Positions 35,601 to 47,695 of a stretch of DNA of 64,000 nucleotides are shown piece by piece. Where the stretch lies: positions 102,114,001 to 102,178,000 of the forward strand of contig JBITNC010000001.1 of assembly GCA_050084985.1 (NCBI GenBank), given 5' to 3'. A program made the position numbers and the translations under genes. The number at the start of each line of letters is the position of its first letter. The stretch's first letter is position 1. Under the pieces are notes generated by a model. That model was not told the origin of the DNA, made no database searches, and worked only from the letters and a program-made list of their open reading frames with translations. This stretch comes from Nageia nagi. Lineage: Eukaryota > Pinophyta.

Positions 35601-36969
35601 ATGTTCTTTGAGATACTAAATTATTTTACACTGGAAGATCTACTTTTATCTTATTACAACGCACAAAACGTTCATCCTCAACTGATAAAAAGGAAACTAA
35701 ATCCAATTGAACAATTTTCATTAAAGATTTTTCAGCCTGTTGGGGATCGTAGCAGGCCCCAATCGGAACTTCCTTTTAGCGTGGTGGCATGGCCATTAAC
35801 CATCAATAGTTCGAACGTGTGCATGTTATATTTTCAGTACAACTCTCATCACTCAGGTCCTTTAACTTATTAATTGTATACCAGTACTTCCTATTGACAC
35901 ATTTCAGCTTTTAGAAAAAAAAAAAACTAGAGACTGGAGTTTTAAAATTAACTGTGTATTAGTTATCATTTTGATATTAATTTTAAGTGCATTTGTAAAG
36001 TTAACGTGTTATAAAAGTTTTGCGAATACATTAATTTTTTAAATATATCACATTTAAATTCAACTATAAACTTTGAATGGAATTTTGGTGTAGTGGTTAT
36101 AATGTTGGAATTTAAATCTGATAACAAAAATTTAAGTATTTGAAACATCTTTTCGAAAAATTCTTTACAAATATAGTTTGAAACTTTTTTTTTCTAAATA
36201 AGAGTTTTTTAGATTTTTATCACAAAACCTTGGTGAAAGTGTTTATACAAAAGTGCATAAAGAATGTATTCTATAGAAGAAAAAATGATTAATGAGAAAG
36301 TGCATGAATGTTAGAAATTATGAGGTTATCAAGGGGAGCCATTAGTCCCCTAATTACGCCTATAAATAATTCTTTGCATTGATCAACCAAAAATATCAAT
36401 ATCCAAATGGATAGTCTTGAATTGGGATTTTTTTATTTTATTTTTTATAATAAGGGTAATATTATATTATAAAAAAAGCGATGGTTTTTAATAGGGTCCC
36501 AAAACCTATCACAACAATGGTTTCAACATGAAACCTATTACCTAGCTACACAAAGGGTAGGGGTGCGCACTATTAAGAAATGATAAATACCATGCGAGTG
36601 CATACCAAAGGGTATTTTAAATATCAAGTCAAACTATTTGTATATTGGTAAGTATTCTATAAGGTGAGGGGATAGGGGTGTTTAAAATTTATACAAAATA
36701 TTCTATTGATATTCTACAAGTAAGCTATTTTTTACTATTATTTATGAGTGTATAACTTTGAACACTAAACAAACACCACAAGATCAAAGTATGATTTCCA
36801 TTTGCATCGATTGGTGATCTTATATGATTAAAAAATGTTATAGAAGTTCTAAAGGGAAAGAACCATTTCACAAACCATTTTAAAAAGAACCTTTTCTTTT
36901 TACACTTGAACAAATGAAAGAAGCTACTTGGATTTCATCATCAAGAGTTTATCCTTACAAATAGAGTTA
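35601..36969. other. Intergenic DNA between GMC gene and copia element
   Basis: No gene. A less AT-rich patch at 35,735-35,830 (GGGGATCGTAGCAGGCCCCA) has no recognised role. A tRNA-like relic lies at about 36,078-36,150. Confidence 0.5.
36078..36150 (+). repeat. Possible tRNA-derived relic (SINE or tRNA pseudogene)
   Basis: GGTGTAGTGGTTATAATG resembles a pol III A box. About 35 bp later AAGTATTTGAAAC weakly resembles the B box GGTTCGAATCC, with TTTAAATC in the anticodon-loop position between them. The stems do not pair well and a T-run follows near 36,185. It may be chance. Confidence 0.25.
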
Positions 36970-36974
36970 TAAAT
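36970..36974. repeat. Target-site duplication TAAAT, left copy
   Basis: Identical to 44,945-44,949 after the 3' LTR. Confidence 0.9.
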
Positions 36975-37472
36975 TGTTGGAATGTATAATGCATTATTGT
37001 AAAGGTTATGTAATAATCTTCTATGTAAGTTCAATAATACTTAAGGGTATTATTTGATACCTTAAGTATTTAAATGAATATGATAATGTTACTTGTCCTA
37101 CACTCCATGTCATGAGCATACCGCTTGAGTAAAAAGATATGCATGTTATGCTTTTGTACATTGGATAAAAGGGTGATCCAAAGAAGGATTTTGGCCTATA
37201 AATAGAAGGCTCCCTTTTTGTGATCACACACCAATTGTGGAGTAAAGTTATGCTATAAGATAATGTTTAAGAGAAAAGAGTAGGAGGATTGTAAGAGTTC
37301 ATATTTGTTAAGAAGAGAGATCTAATTAGTGGATGTACTCCTAGTTGGAGGAACTACTTACAACTTGTATTATCTTTATGAGATTGCTTTGTGAGTTTGT
37401 TAGATGTGTATTGTGAGCTTTCATGTGATTTTAGAAGTTTAAAGCTGTTCATGTTATAGTTCAATTCTCGCA
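36975..37472 (+). repeat. 5' LTR, family A copia
   Basis: 498 bp from TGTTGGAATGTATAATGC to TTCAATTCTCGCA. TATA box TATAAATA at 37,197-37,204, where element transcription would start. Confidence 0.93.
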
Positions 37473-37474
37473 TT

Positions 37475-37489
37475 TGGCATTAGAGCTCC
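37475..37489 (+). other. Primer binding site
   Basis: TGGCATTAGAGCTCC, a two-base variant of TGGTATCAGAGC, two bases after the LTR. Confidence 0.85.
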
Positions 37490-39784
37490 TTAGAAGCTCC
37501 TCTTCACATCCTTTGTTTGGAATCATCTCTCAATTGGAGGCTCTTCTTCAAATTTATGAGGTAAAATCACATTGACGTATAATTTTCTCAATCTCCTTCT
37601 CTCATTTTAAAGCTATTTTGTTTAGCTCTTTGAAGCTTTTTTTATTCTTACACATAAGCTTATATTTGGTTTAAGTTAACACTTTGGTGTAATAATAGTT
37701 TAAGAATAAAGAACAATTTAGTTACTTGGTATGATAATATATTATTGTTATACATTTTCTATGGTAGTTACAATTTATTTTTTTGTGAAAATTTGCTTCC
37801 ATATTATTGCTATGCAACTTTTTTTTTTTTTATTAACATTATTTGAGTAAAAGTATAGCAATAATGTGTTGAAATACTTATCATGAAGTTGTTATAGTTG
37901 AAATTTGAAATTTATTTTATAAATATTGAAAATTTTTCCATTTATTTTTACACTAAAATTGTGTAGAAAAATTGCAAAGTTTTTTACAACTTGTTACAAA
38001 TATGATATATATATATTTTACATTAAAAAAGGGGAAAATATACCTTTTTCATATAAATTAAATAACAGTCTTATTTTTTTATATATACATATATATTTTT
38101 TCTAACAAAATTTGTGAGAACAAAATATTTGTTTGAAATAAAAATCTTTTTACATTGAACTCAAATTTGTGAGACCCTCTTCTCCCTCCACCTGTGCCTT
38201 AGCCGTTGACTTTGTAGCTCATCCTTTTCATGACCTCTCTACCACCATCATGCTGCCCCTCTGCGGTCCTCTCCGTGTCGCTCCCCTTCCTCCTACGGCT
38301 CCCTAACGTTGCACCATCGCATCTTTGCCACCTACTCGCAACCTCCTCTACTCTACCATGACATCCTCAGCTTCGTTGTGGCCTTCTTCCCTACTACGGC
38401 CCCCTCCTCTGCCTCGACACCACCTTATCTCCTTAGTGAGCAAACACCTCCCTCATTCCTTCTCAGCTGTGTGTCAATCTCCTCCTACATGACTCCTCTT
38501 GCGTGACTCTCCCTTGTTCGCAATGCACAACCACTTGGCCCTCACTACGCACTCTATGGTACTTAGCCCTCATTGCCTCCCCTTTGTTCCTTGCTGTCAA
38601 CCCTCTAAACCATTGTATTTTTTTTTAATTACTATTTTCCTATTATCTTGGTACTCAGTAAAGGGAGAAGGCTCATACTTAATGACTTATCAATCCTTTT
38701 TGGTTGGTACATTAATTTTTTTTATTACTTGCAAGAAATGTTTTATTAAATGACCCCAAATTATTCAAAATTATCTACTTCAAGTTGAAAGCATTGTAAT
38801 GATGCATATGAAGTTCATCATGAATTTCTTTTAAAAATTGCCTTAGAGTGAGTAGATGGACAAAATTACATTATTTACTTAATTTGATGACTCCATCTAC
38901 TCACTCTAAGGCAATTTACATAAGCAAGAAGCATGAAGTTATGAGAATAATACATTTGATGACTCCTTAATTTTATTTTGCAAAGTATGGAATAAACCTG
39001 TGCAAAATAAATAATGATATAAAGATGTCCTTTAGGGGTTGGTAAACAAAATCAATTAGACATTTAAGTTTCAATTTTTTTTTATAATGTATTAATTATG
39101 CTCTTTTACTTCATATTTCACATTTCAATTTATTTACTTATGCAAATAAAAATGCAAACATTGAAATGAGCAAGCCCCTAAAATGAATACATCTATACAT
39201 ACATTCCACAACATGACTTATTTGGGAAGCTATGAGATGAAGGTAGGCAAACTAGAGCCTTTAAGTTCGATGATCCAAATGGTGAAAATTTTGTATTTCT
39301 TAATTACCTTTAAGTCCTCTGTTGGTCTGGACATAAATCCAATAGGTGGAAAAACATGTAAAACTTGAAACGTAATCAAGATACCACATGTCTGCACATC
39401 CATTCAAGGATTATCCTGATAACCTAAGAGGAAAACTTGAAATGTAATCAAGATTAATAATTTGGTCAATCCAATAATGAAAAATAGTAGGTACTTTTTA
39501 TGAAAAAGTATAACACTGTATGGGTATCCAAGTAAAGGCCTAATTGTAGATAAGAAAATAAGCCTCAACAATGTCACTCTACATCTATGGTTCTTGAGAT
39601 GAGAAATGTATTTGGGTACATGGATTCTTTGAGTTGTAAAACATTTGCACTTGTGAATCAAATCAAGTATATTTCTAGTGTTAAATGTAACATGTATTAT
39701 TTACTTGGTTAAAATTTAACATTTAATGTTATTTATTAAATCACATGCTTATTATTTTTTACATTCTTATGTAGTAAATAAGAG
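37490..39784 (+). other. Leader of family A copia with pyrimidine-rich block
   Basis: About 2.3 kb without supported coding. 38,160-38,620 is GC-richer and strongly C/T-biased (e.g. CCTCTCCGTGTCGCTCCCCT). Short Ser/Pro-rich ORFs there (38,309-38,506; 38,499-38,753) have no family match and I treat them as composition-driven. A perfect inverted repeat lies at 38,835-38,917. Confidence 0.6.
38835..38917. repeat. Perfect 26-bp inverted repeat with 31-base loop
   Basis: Arm 38,835-38,860 (AAATTGCCTTAGAGTGAGTA then GATGGA) is the exact reverse complement of 38,892-38,917. The 31 bases between them are not complementary. It sits in the leader of the copia element. Confidence 0.95.
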
Positions 39785-40735
39785 AATCTTTTTTACCAAA
39801 ACACATTCTTGATGGTTCCAACTTTAGAATTTGAGAACCATAGATGAGAGCTAAATTGCAGGTAAAAAAACTTTGATAAATAATGAATGAGATCCTTGTA
39901 CCTCTTACAAATGAGAAGGCATTAGAGGCTTACAATACAAAGAATGAGTTGGCAACCTCCATGATTTACCATGCAGTTTTAGATGATATGCTCTTGATGA
40001 TTTCCTCTTCAACCTCAACAATAGAAGCTTGGGATAAGATTAAGCAAATCTACGTTGGTTTAAACTTTTCAAGAAGGTTTACCATTCTCCAAAAGTTGCT
40101 TCAATCTCATCAAAGGGAAGATGAAAATGTTGCCATCTACTTGAACAAAATCATTGACCTAAAGATCCAACTTATTGCTTATGGATGCAATTGAATCAAT
40201 GATGAGTTCATGGTCTTTATCATTCTTCAAAGCCTTTCTTCAAAGTTTAAAAACTTTGTAATGGTTATGAAAATAAGGTTTGATGATGAAGAAGAAGTTT
40301 TTTCCTTTGAAAACTTTTTTAGGAACCTTTTGAAGTATGAGAAAATCTTTAATAATAAGGTGTTGATATATTCTTCTAAGGATAATAATGTTGCTCTTAT
40401 AGCAACCAAAACTCTTTTCAAAAATAAGTTCAACCATAAAAAGAAATCTTATCTTTCTTCCTCCAAAAGGTTTAAAAAAAGAGGTAATGACTACAATAGT
40501 AGCAAGAATAATAGAAATAACAACTACAAAAGTAAGAACAATGGTATTAACAACCCTTTCAAGCAAAGAGATGAAAAAAGCAAATCAAATAATCCATATA
40601 TTAAGGAAAAGTTTGATGGTAATTATAACTATTATGGCATCTAAAGTAATAAAGAAGTTGATTGCTACAAAAAGAAAAGAGAACAAAAGAACAAAAGTAA
40701 TAGAAATGTAAATAACTAAAAAGAAAAGAAGAATA
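39785..40735 (+). pseudogene. Copia gag of family A element
   Basis: The frame reads PKHILDGSNF near 39,795, then is open from ATG 39,883 (MNEILVPLTNEKALEAYNTK) through FSRRFTILQKLLQSHQ to a stop at 40,192. It is open again at 40,210-40,644 (FMVFIILQSLSSKFKNF, then a Lys/Asn-rich linker). The zinc knuckle is ruined: the equivalent of CTYCDIQSHKEIDC reads NYNYYGI, then a stop, then SNKEVDC, so both leading Cys are lost. Upstream stops remove the true start. Homologous piece by piece to the gag at 19,421-20,400. Confidence 0.88.
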
Positions 40736-43725
40736 TTCAAGCTAGTTTTGCTACGATGCTCTACTCTTTGTCTCCCTCTTTTTTATCTGATTGGATTATT
40801 GATTATGGTTGCAATAATCACCTATGTTTTGAAAAGAAAAAGTTTAAAAACTTTTACAAGTATAAAAAAGATAGTTGTGATAGGTGATAACTCTACCCTT
40901 GAAGTTCAAGGAATTGGAATTGTATTGATTCATAAAAAGGTTCTTGAAAATGTTCTCTATGTTCTTAAGCTTAGGATGAACCTTCTCTCAGTAATCCAAG
41001 TTACTAGGAAAGGATACTCATTTGAGTTGGACTCTCAATCCTAGTGCATTAAGAAAGAACTTGTAATGTTAGTTAAAGGGTCAGTAAAAGATGATCTCTA
41101 CATTATGGATCAAGTTCCAACAAAGATGCATCTTATTACAAATGTGTGTTCTAGAGGTAATCTTTGGCATTAACGTTTAGAGAACCTTAACCATAAGAAT
41201 ATTCAAGTCATAAAACATCAAGATCTTATGGAAGGTTTAGCTTCTTTTTCTCCTTTGATTGGTCTATGCGAGAAGTACATTCTTGGAAAAATGCATAGAT
41301 AAAAGTTTGAAAAAGATAAGGCAACTAGAGGATCTCAACCTCTTTAACTTGTGCATTTAGATTTGATGGATTTATTTCAGAATAAGTTGCTTGAAGAAGT
41401 ATCTTATATCTTAAATTTCATTGATGAATTTAGTAGGATGACCTTTGGGTATCTATTTAAGCACAAGGATCAAACCTTTGAAAGTTTTAAGATTTTTAAG
41501 ACCTTTATTGAAAATCAAACTAACTTTAAAATCAAAATGTTGAGATTAAATAATAAGAAAGAATATAATAGCAATGAGTTCAATAACTATTATGCTAAAT
41601 ATAGAATCAAAAGGTAATTTACAATTTCATACACTCCTCAGTAGAATAATGTTATCAAAATAAAAAATAAGATAATTATGAAAATGGCTAGATGTATGTT
41701 AGGTAATCTTTCTAGTTTCTTATAGGGTGAAGCTGTGAGCACTGCTATTTACACCTTGAATAGGTATCTTATAAATGTTATTTAAGGTAAAACTCCTTTT
41801 GAGGCATGATCAAGAAGAAAACCTAACATTTTTTACCTTAGGGTATTTGGTTGTGAAGCATTCTCCTACATTATTTTGAGAAAAGAACAAGTTAGATAAA
41901 TGAGATAAAAAATGCATCTTTATGGGTTATAATAGTCAGCATAGAGGCTATAGGCTTTACTCTCCATCCTATAAAGTTTTATTTATTTTAAAGGATGTAA
42001 AGTTCAATGAATTTTCTAAATAACATGCTTTTAATGAGGATGTTGATGATTCAAAGGATTCTTCAGTTGAACTTAGCTGGTTAGATATTGATGTAGACAA
42101 GTCACCTTAAGAACAAAATTCTCTAATACAAAGGGTAACTAAGAGAATGACCTTGAAAAAAAATTTATTTACCATTATTGACAACAAGCATGAGCACTCA
42201 ACCTTTAAAATAGATTCTAAGTACGAGTGTTGGATGAAAGCTATGAAAGTAGAGTATGAGATGCTTATGAAAAATGAAACTTGGGATTTGGTTCCTTATC
42301 CAAATAAGAAAAATATGATTGGCAATAAGTGGAATACAAAGTCAAGTTCAATTCAGTTGAAGATATTGAGAAATACAAGGTAAGGTTAGTAGCTAAAGAT
42401 TTAGCTCAGAAATATAATGTAGATTATAAAAAAAGATTTGCTCTTATGGTAAAGATGCCTACTATCAAGATTATCTTTACTCTTTCTACAGCTCAAGGAT
42501 GGAAAGTTTTTTAACTTGACATCAAGAGTACATTTATCAATAGTGACTTAGATATGAAAATCTTTATTAATAAATTAGATGGGTTTATTATGGAAGGCAA
42601 AGAGTCCTTTGTGTGTAAGCTAAAAAAATCATTGTATGGACTTAAGCAAGCACCTAAAGCCTAGTATAGGAAGAATTTAAGGTATTTTGCAAATATTAGT
42701 TTCTCCAAGTGCTTTTCAAACTCTGATCTATATGTGCTTAATTAGGGAAAAGATGTTATCTTGATTCTCTTTTATGTGGTTAATCTTCTGATAATTAGAA
42801 ATAATGATAAAATCATTCAAGAATGCATATCCAATCTTAAGGTAATGTTTAAAATGATTGATCTTGGTCTCTTACACTACTATCTTGGAATGCAAGTGTA
42901 TCAATACAAAGGTTGTATTTACTTTAGTCAATCTAAGTATATATCAGACATCTTGTAGAAATTTGGAATGGAGTGTAGATATGCTATGATTCTAGTATCT
43001 TCTAGAATCACTATTTTTTTGAGCTCTAACTCTTAGTTAGCTAATGCTATAGCTTACAGGTAATTAATTAGTATTCTTTTGTATTTGACTATATCCAAGC
43101 TAGATATTACCTTTGCAAAGAATCTAATGGTATGACTTATGCAGAAACCATATGTTGAGTATCTCAATGCTATTAAGTAAATCTTGAGGTATGTTGTAGG
43201 GACTAAAGATCTTGCTTTCAAGTATTCTAAGTTGCCATAGTTTGTTCTCTTTGGATTCTTAGATTCTAACTATGGAGGAGATAGATATGATAGAAAATCA
43301 ACCTCTACATATGTGTTTAGCATTACTTTAGGTGCTATCTCTTAGGTTTCTAAGACGTAGCTTACTATTTCTCTTTCTACCACAGAAGTCAAATATCAAA
43401 CCATATTTATTGTAGTCTAGAAAGCTATTTGGCTAAGACATCTTTTAAAAGAAATTAGGTATAAGCAATGTGACTCATCTTTGATTTCTTTAGATAATCA
43501 ATCAGATATTTCTTTGGCTAAGAATCCTATGTTCTATTAGAGAATAAAACATGTGAAAATCCATGCCCATTTTATTAGGGGAAAAGTTTTTGATGGCATC
43601 ATACACCTAAAATATTATCCATCCATATTGAACTTTGTTGATTTGTTCATCAAGCCCCTCCCAAAAGCTTAGTTCTTTAAGCTTAGGGATGCTATTAGGT
43701 TGGTGAAGTTGCCCTCAAGGAGGAG
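40736..43725 (+). pseudogene. Copia pol of family A element, catalytic residues lost
   Basis: Protease region DWIIDYGCNNHLCFEK near 40,790 (DSG became DYG). Integrase: GLCEKYILGKMHR near 41,260 and HLDLMDLF near 41,355. The second Asp motif reads LRLNNKKEY (family LRSDNGGEY) and the Glu motif reads NNVIKIKNK (family NGVVERKNR), so two of three catalytic acids are gone. FEAxSRRKPNIFYLRVFGC follows near 41,800. [13 protein letters not shown] near 42,633; YVDD is replaced by YVVN at 42,773-42,784; LLHYYLGMQVYQYKG near 42,868. RNase H and the tail FIKPLPKA-like near 43,650 end it. In-frame stops replace many Gln and Trp codons. Confidence 0.9.
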
Positions 43726-44470
43726 TGAAGTTTGAACTCTTATGTTGAATTCATGTTTGTGATAACAACATAATTGTGATGACAACTTCACCTCTATGAG
43801 GATTTTATGTTGTATAGTATTGATTTTGTTGTACATATTTATGGTAAGTTTGCTTTATGCGAGGAACTTGTTGTACAAAATTTTAAAAGCAAAAAAATTA
43901 GCCAATCTAGCACTATTTAATTATCCATGTGTAAGGAACTCTTATGTGTCTTTTGGCACTATTTAGTTATTCATATGTGAGGAGCTCATATGTGCATGCT
44001 CTATTTTGTAATGATAATCAACACATATTTTATATATAGTAGGTAATTATGAGTTTTTTGGCATAGCATCTTTATGATGACTTATAGTGCATGATTGATC
44101 AGTTTATGATGGAATTTATATGATTCATCTATCCTTGTTGATATGAATATGTTGCATCTATCTGATCTTGTTATTTGAGTTGCTTATGACTTGTAGGTTC
44201 TTTTGAGATTGTAGGTTATTTACCTTAGGTATGCAAGCTCTTAGAGACTCTTTATGACTTCTAGTTGGATGATTACTTCATGTACATTGAAATCAATTAT
44301 GGTTAATGATTATATTTAGCAAAGTAGTGAATCTCAAACTAGATCTTTCTTTTTCATAAATATGTAAAAAGTTCTCATCTTCGTTGTATCTATTTGGAAG
44401 AGAACTCTCTTACTCTCTCTCTCTTTTTTCTCTCTTATTCCCTCTATCCCAATATTGCATTAAGGGGGAG
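43726..44470 (+). other. 3' non-coding region and PPT of family A copia
   Basis: Contains TTAATTATCCATGTGTAAGG and TTAGTTATTCATATGTGAGG, one GATGACTTATAGTGCATGA, then a T/C-rich stretch and the purine tract CATTAAGGGGGAG ending at 44,470. Confidence 0.8.
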
Positions 44471-44944
44471 TGTTGGAATGTATAATGCATTGTTGTAAAG
44501 GTTATGTAATAATATTCTATGTAAGTTCATTAATACTTAAGGGTATCATTTGATACCTTAAATATTTAAATGAATATGATAATGTTACTTATCCTACACT
44601 CCATGTAATGAGCATGCCCCTTGGGTAAAAGGATGTGCATGTCATGCTTTTGTACATTGGATAAAAGGGTGATCCAAAGATGGATTTTGGCCTATAAATA
44701 TAAAGCTCTCTCAGTAAAGTTATGCTATAATATAGTGCTTAAGAGAAAAGAGTAGAAGGATTGTAAGAGTTCATATTTGTTAAGAAGAGAGATATAGTTA
44801 GTGGATGTACTCCTAGTTGGAGGAACCACTTACATCTTGAGTTATCTTTGTGAGATTGCTTTGTGAGTTTGTTAGATGTGTATTATGAGCTTTCATGTGA
44901 TCTTAAAAGTTTAGAGTTATTCAGATTATAGTTCAGTTCTCTCA
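44471..44944 (+). repeat. 3' LTR, family A copia
   Basis: 474 bp, TGTTGGAATGTATAATGC to GTTCAGTTCTCTCA. TATA box TATAAATA at 44,693-44,700. About 24 bp present in the 5' LTR (near 37,215-37,240) are absent. Confidence 0.93.
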
Positions 44945-44949
44945 TAAAT
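44945..44949. repeat. Target-site duplication TAAAT, right copy
   Basis: Identical to 36,970-36,974. Confidence 0.9.
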
Positions 44950-45059
44950 AGGTCTCTTAGACTTTATCACTAAGAACCTAGGTTATACTCTAAATTTTTC
45001 ATCGAGACAAGTTACATTTGAGTTATAGTTATGTTGTGGCCTAACTACATCTTCATCAC

Positions 45060-45870
45060 GTGATTATGTTTATTCTAAAAAGCCTTTTCTTAGCCCAAAG
45101 GTGGACTGAGTACTAATGACCTGATCTAGATTGAGTTGATGACCATTTGCAAGATCCTTCTTTATCATTTTTTATCTAACTTCATTTTGGGATGGACGAT
45201 CTATGTGGGATTTACTTGTATTAGGAGTTTCCTTATAGTTCATCATAATTTGCCTTAGTGGGATTTCATTGAGGGTTTAATTTTTTCTTTGATAATAAAG
45301 GTAAATTATGTTATCAAAAAGCAATAGAAGGATTTTGTTTGGACACTAAAATTCAATCATAAAATAGTTTTCAAAATAGTAAACCACTACCCAACTATAC
45401 TTAGTGTTATCTAAGATAATTTACCAAACAACTATTATACTAAATTATTAACTAAATAAGTTCAAATGCTACCTAGTTATGCCTAATGGTAGCTAACATA
45501 CTTTTCCAAATAAATATATTACTAACTAAACAAGTTCAAATTCTACCCAGTTATAGCTTGTTGGTAGTCAAGATGTAGCCTACTCTATCAAATTTTTATC
45601 ACTACAAAATCATCAAACTATGTTCGAAATGCATCTGAGTTAAAATTGAGTTGCAACCCAATTGTATCTTTATTGCTTGAATATTTTTAATCTATAAATC
45701 CTTTGCTCAATCCAAAGGTTTATTAATTCATGTTAATATGATGTAGATTTAGTTACCTTCCAATAGCTATATCTTGTTCATTAGTTTATCTCTAACCTCT
45801 CCCTGAGATGGTCTCTCCACATGTCTCTATTCAATATTTATTTTTCTATATTTTATTATTTGCTTTTATG
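45060..45870. repeat. Two diverged direct copies about 600 bp apart
   Basis: 45,085-45,200 (CTTAGCCCAAAGGTGGACTG, GATCTAGATTGAGTTGATGACC, GGGATGGACGATCTATGTGG) and 45,700-45,815 (CTCAATCCAAAGGTTTATTA, GATGTAGATTTAGTTACC, GAGATGGTCTCTCCACATG) align loosely. They may be decayed coding parts of a LINE, downstream of its ORF1 at 46,220-46,760 on the minus strand. Confidence 0.4.
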
Positions 45871-46219
45871 GGACCCTTATCTATCTAGACTTTCTATTTA
45901 TTGTGTTGTTGTTACTTGACTATCTATAGTATTTGCTCTTTTTATCATCCTCATAATTTTTCCTCCTTTTGTTACCACTAATTTCATATTTGTTGTTTCA
46001 TCTTTTGAAAATTCTAATTGGTAATTTGTTGCTTCTCTGTCCTCCCTTCTAATATCCCTAGTACCACATAGGGGTTTTCCATGAATGTTTACTTTTGTTG
46101 AACTTCCTTTTCAATTGAATTCTTTTTCATTATTCATTTTGTGTCCATTCTCATTGTATTTTTTCCTTAGTTCTTATGATTTTTCTATGCTTTTAATTTT
46201 TAGACTTTTTTCCACCCTT

Positions 46220-46760
46220 TCTCTTCTTATTTATCTTGGCCTTATCTTTCTTTTCTTTCCATTTCCTTCTTTCTTAATACATATTTTTTTCAAATAATCC
46301 TTCATATAGTGCTCATAAATTTTATAAATTCCATAGTGAACTAGTTGGTTTTCATATACAATTGGTTTCTCCCATGTTATACCATCCTCTATTGTTAGTG
46401 TTATCTCCTTTCTTAAAGGTTTCATTATATATCTATATTGATGAAAAATCTTGCATCCATCATTTTAAGCTTCAATTTTATTGCTATCTCAATGATGACC
46501 AATGTTCCAATTACTTTCACCACTACTTCTATCACACATGGATTCCAACATGATGGGAGGAGACCAAGTAATGAGACCAAAATGGGAATTAGATTGAAAT
46601 TTTTGGTTTCTAGCAAGAAGATTTTTTCCCATCTTTTGATCACTAACCTTTTTTTTAAGAAATCATAGCCCTATTTCGACCACTTTTTGCAAGTCTTCCT
46701 CAAATTAAAATTTGAATAATAGAAATTATCTTAGAAGTGTTATTAGGTAAACTTGCCCTT
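46220..46760 (-). pseudogene. LINE ORF1 relic (DUF4283 plus zinc knuckle)
   Basis: On the minus strand: VYLITLLR and FLLFKF near 46,700-46,740, EEDLQKVVE near 46,690, then PSCWNPCVIEVVVKVIGTLV (46,470-46,550), matching the DUF4283 pattern LPxEYWxxxxLxxIGNxLGxFV. ITWEKPIVYENQ leads into HYGIYKIYEHYMKDYLKK near 46,290-46,345, where the family has a CxxC...H...C zinc knuckle. Every ligand Cys has become Tyr, i.e. G-to-A on the coding strand. ORF1 proteins of plant L1-type LINEs bind element RNA. A frameshift near 46,425 separates the two parts. No function now. Confidence 0.7.
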
Positions 46761-47690
46761 TGGTGCACCATCATTGTCTAATCCAAATTCGGATATAATC
46801 AAGCAAGAGGCACCATTAAACAAAGTGACTAATCTATACTTTTTGGAATTGTTATCCTAACCTTATCCCTAATGATTTTTGGTTCTAGATTAATGTTTAT
46901 TGGTTAATTTGTAAATGGTCTTTCTTGCATTAATATGCTTTTCCATTCATTTGGTGGCTTTGGTTCAGGTCACCATGTTGATTTATTCATTATGTTTTCC
47001 TGATCATTTAGGTGCATTTACCTTGAAACTTTACTTTGATTCTTTTGTAACTAAGTTACTCATCATCTTTGTTACAACTTTGTTATTCTAGTAATTCATG
47101 CATGCTACACTAAAATTATATATTTACATATTTAAGTACATATCGAGGGTTCATTTTAAGAGCCCTTCCATGAAACTTATTTAAATATTTTAGGGTAAAT
47201 CAAATTCATAATCAAGATGCTTTAAAGCAAAATTTAAAAATTTAGAATGATGAATTTAGATTGAAAAATAAAAAATATATGGTAATTACACACTCTTTAG
47301 AAAAATTGGTAACATGCTACCATTGCACTATGGTAGGCTACCACTATCTAATCAAAAATTTTCAACACAAATTGGTAAGATACCACTGCATGCCCTCGTA
47401 GTAATGTAGAAAAAAATATCCTAATGAAAGATTCCTACTTTGGTTCTTATACAATATATCTTAGAGTTTAGTTTGAAATTGACTTACCATCAATAATATG
47501 TTATGTAAGGGAGTTAGTTTCAAATTATGGGGTCGACATCACCCCACCTTATAAAATATTTAAGGCATGAAAAATATATTAAAATAACACAACTGGTATC
47601 TACCATACAGTTGATCCTTGATTACCTTAAATATATTAAAATAAGCCCATACTAAGGCCTCCATATATTGGGTTGTTTGTTAAGAATATT
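46761..47690. other. Intergenic DNA between LINE relic and gypsy element
   Basis: AT-rich, nothing recognised apart from possible N-terminal extension of the LINE ORF1 up to about 46,900. Confidence 0.5.
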
Positions 47691-47695
47691 AGAAT
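47691..47695. repeat. Target-site duplication, left copy (gypsy)
   Basis: AGAAT before the LTR; AGAAA follows the other LTR at 56,424-56,428 (four of five match). Confidence 0.6.

Larger units (their letters stand above)
36975..44944 (+). mobile_element. Family A Ty1/copia element, + strand, complete but dead
   Basis: 7.97 kb with 5' LTR, primer site, 2.3-kb leader, gag, pol, 3' region, polypurine tract and 3' LTR, flanked by perfect TAAAT duplications. It is a second copy of the family nested at 15,555-23,886. The two LTRs differ at roughly one base in 14 over their first 240 bases by hand count, plus a gap of about 24 bp in the 3' LTR, so the insertion is old. Integrase and RT active sites are mutated. 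Confidence 0.95.

Noticed and set aside
38309-38753. Overlapping + strand Ser/Pro/Leu ORFs
   Set aside because: They lie in the C/T-rich leader block; composition alone explains the openness.
40227-40566. Minus-strand ORFs over the copia gag
   Set aside because: Shadows of the Lys/Asn-rich gag linker on the + strand.
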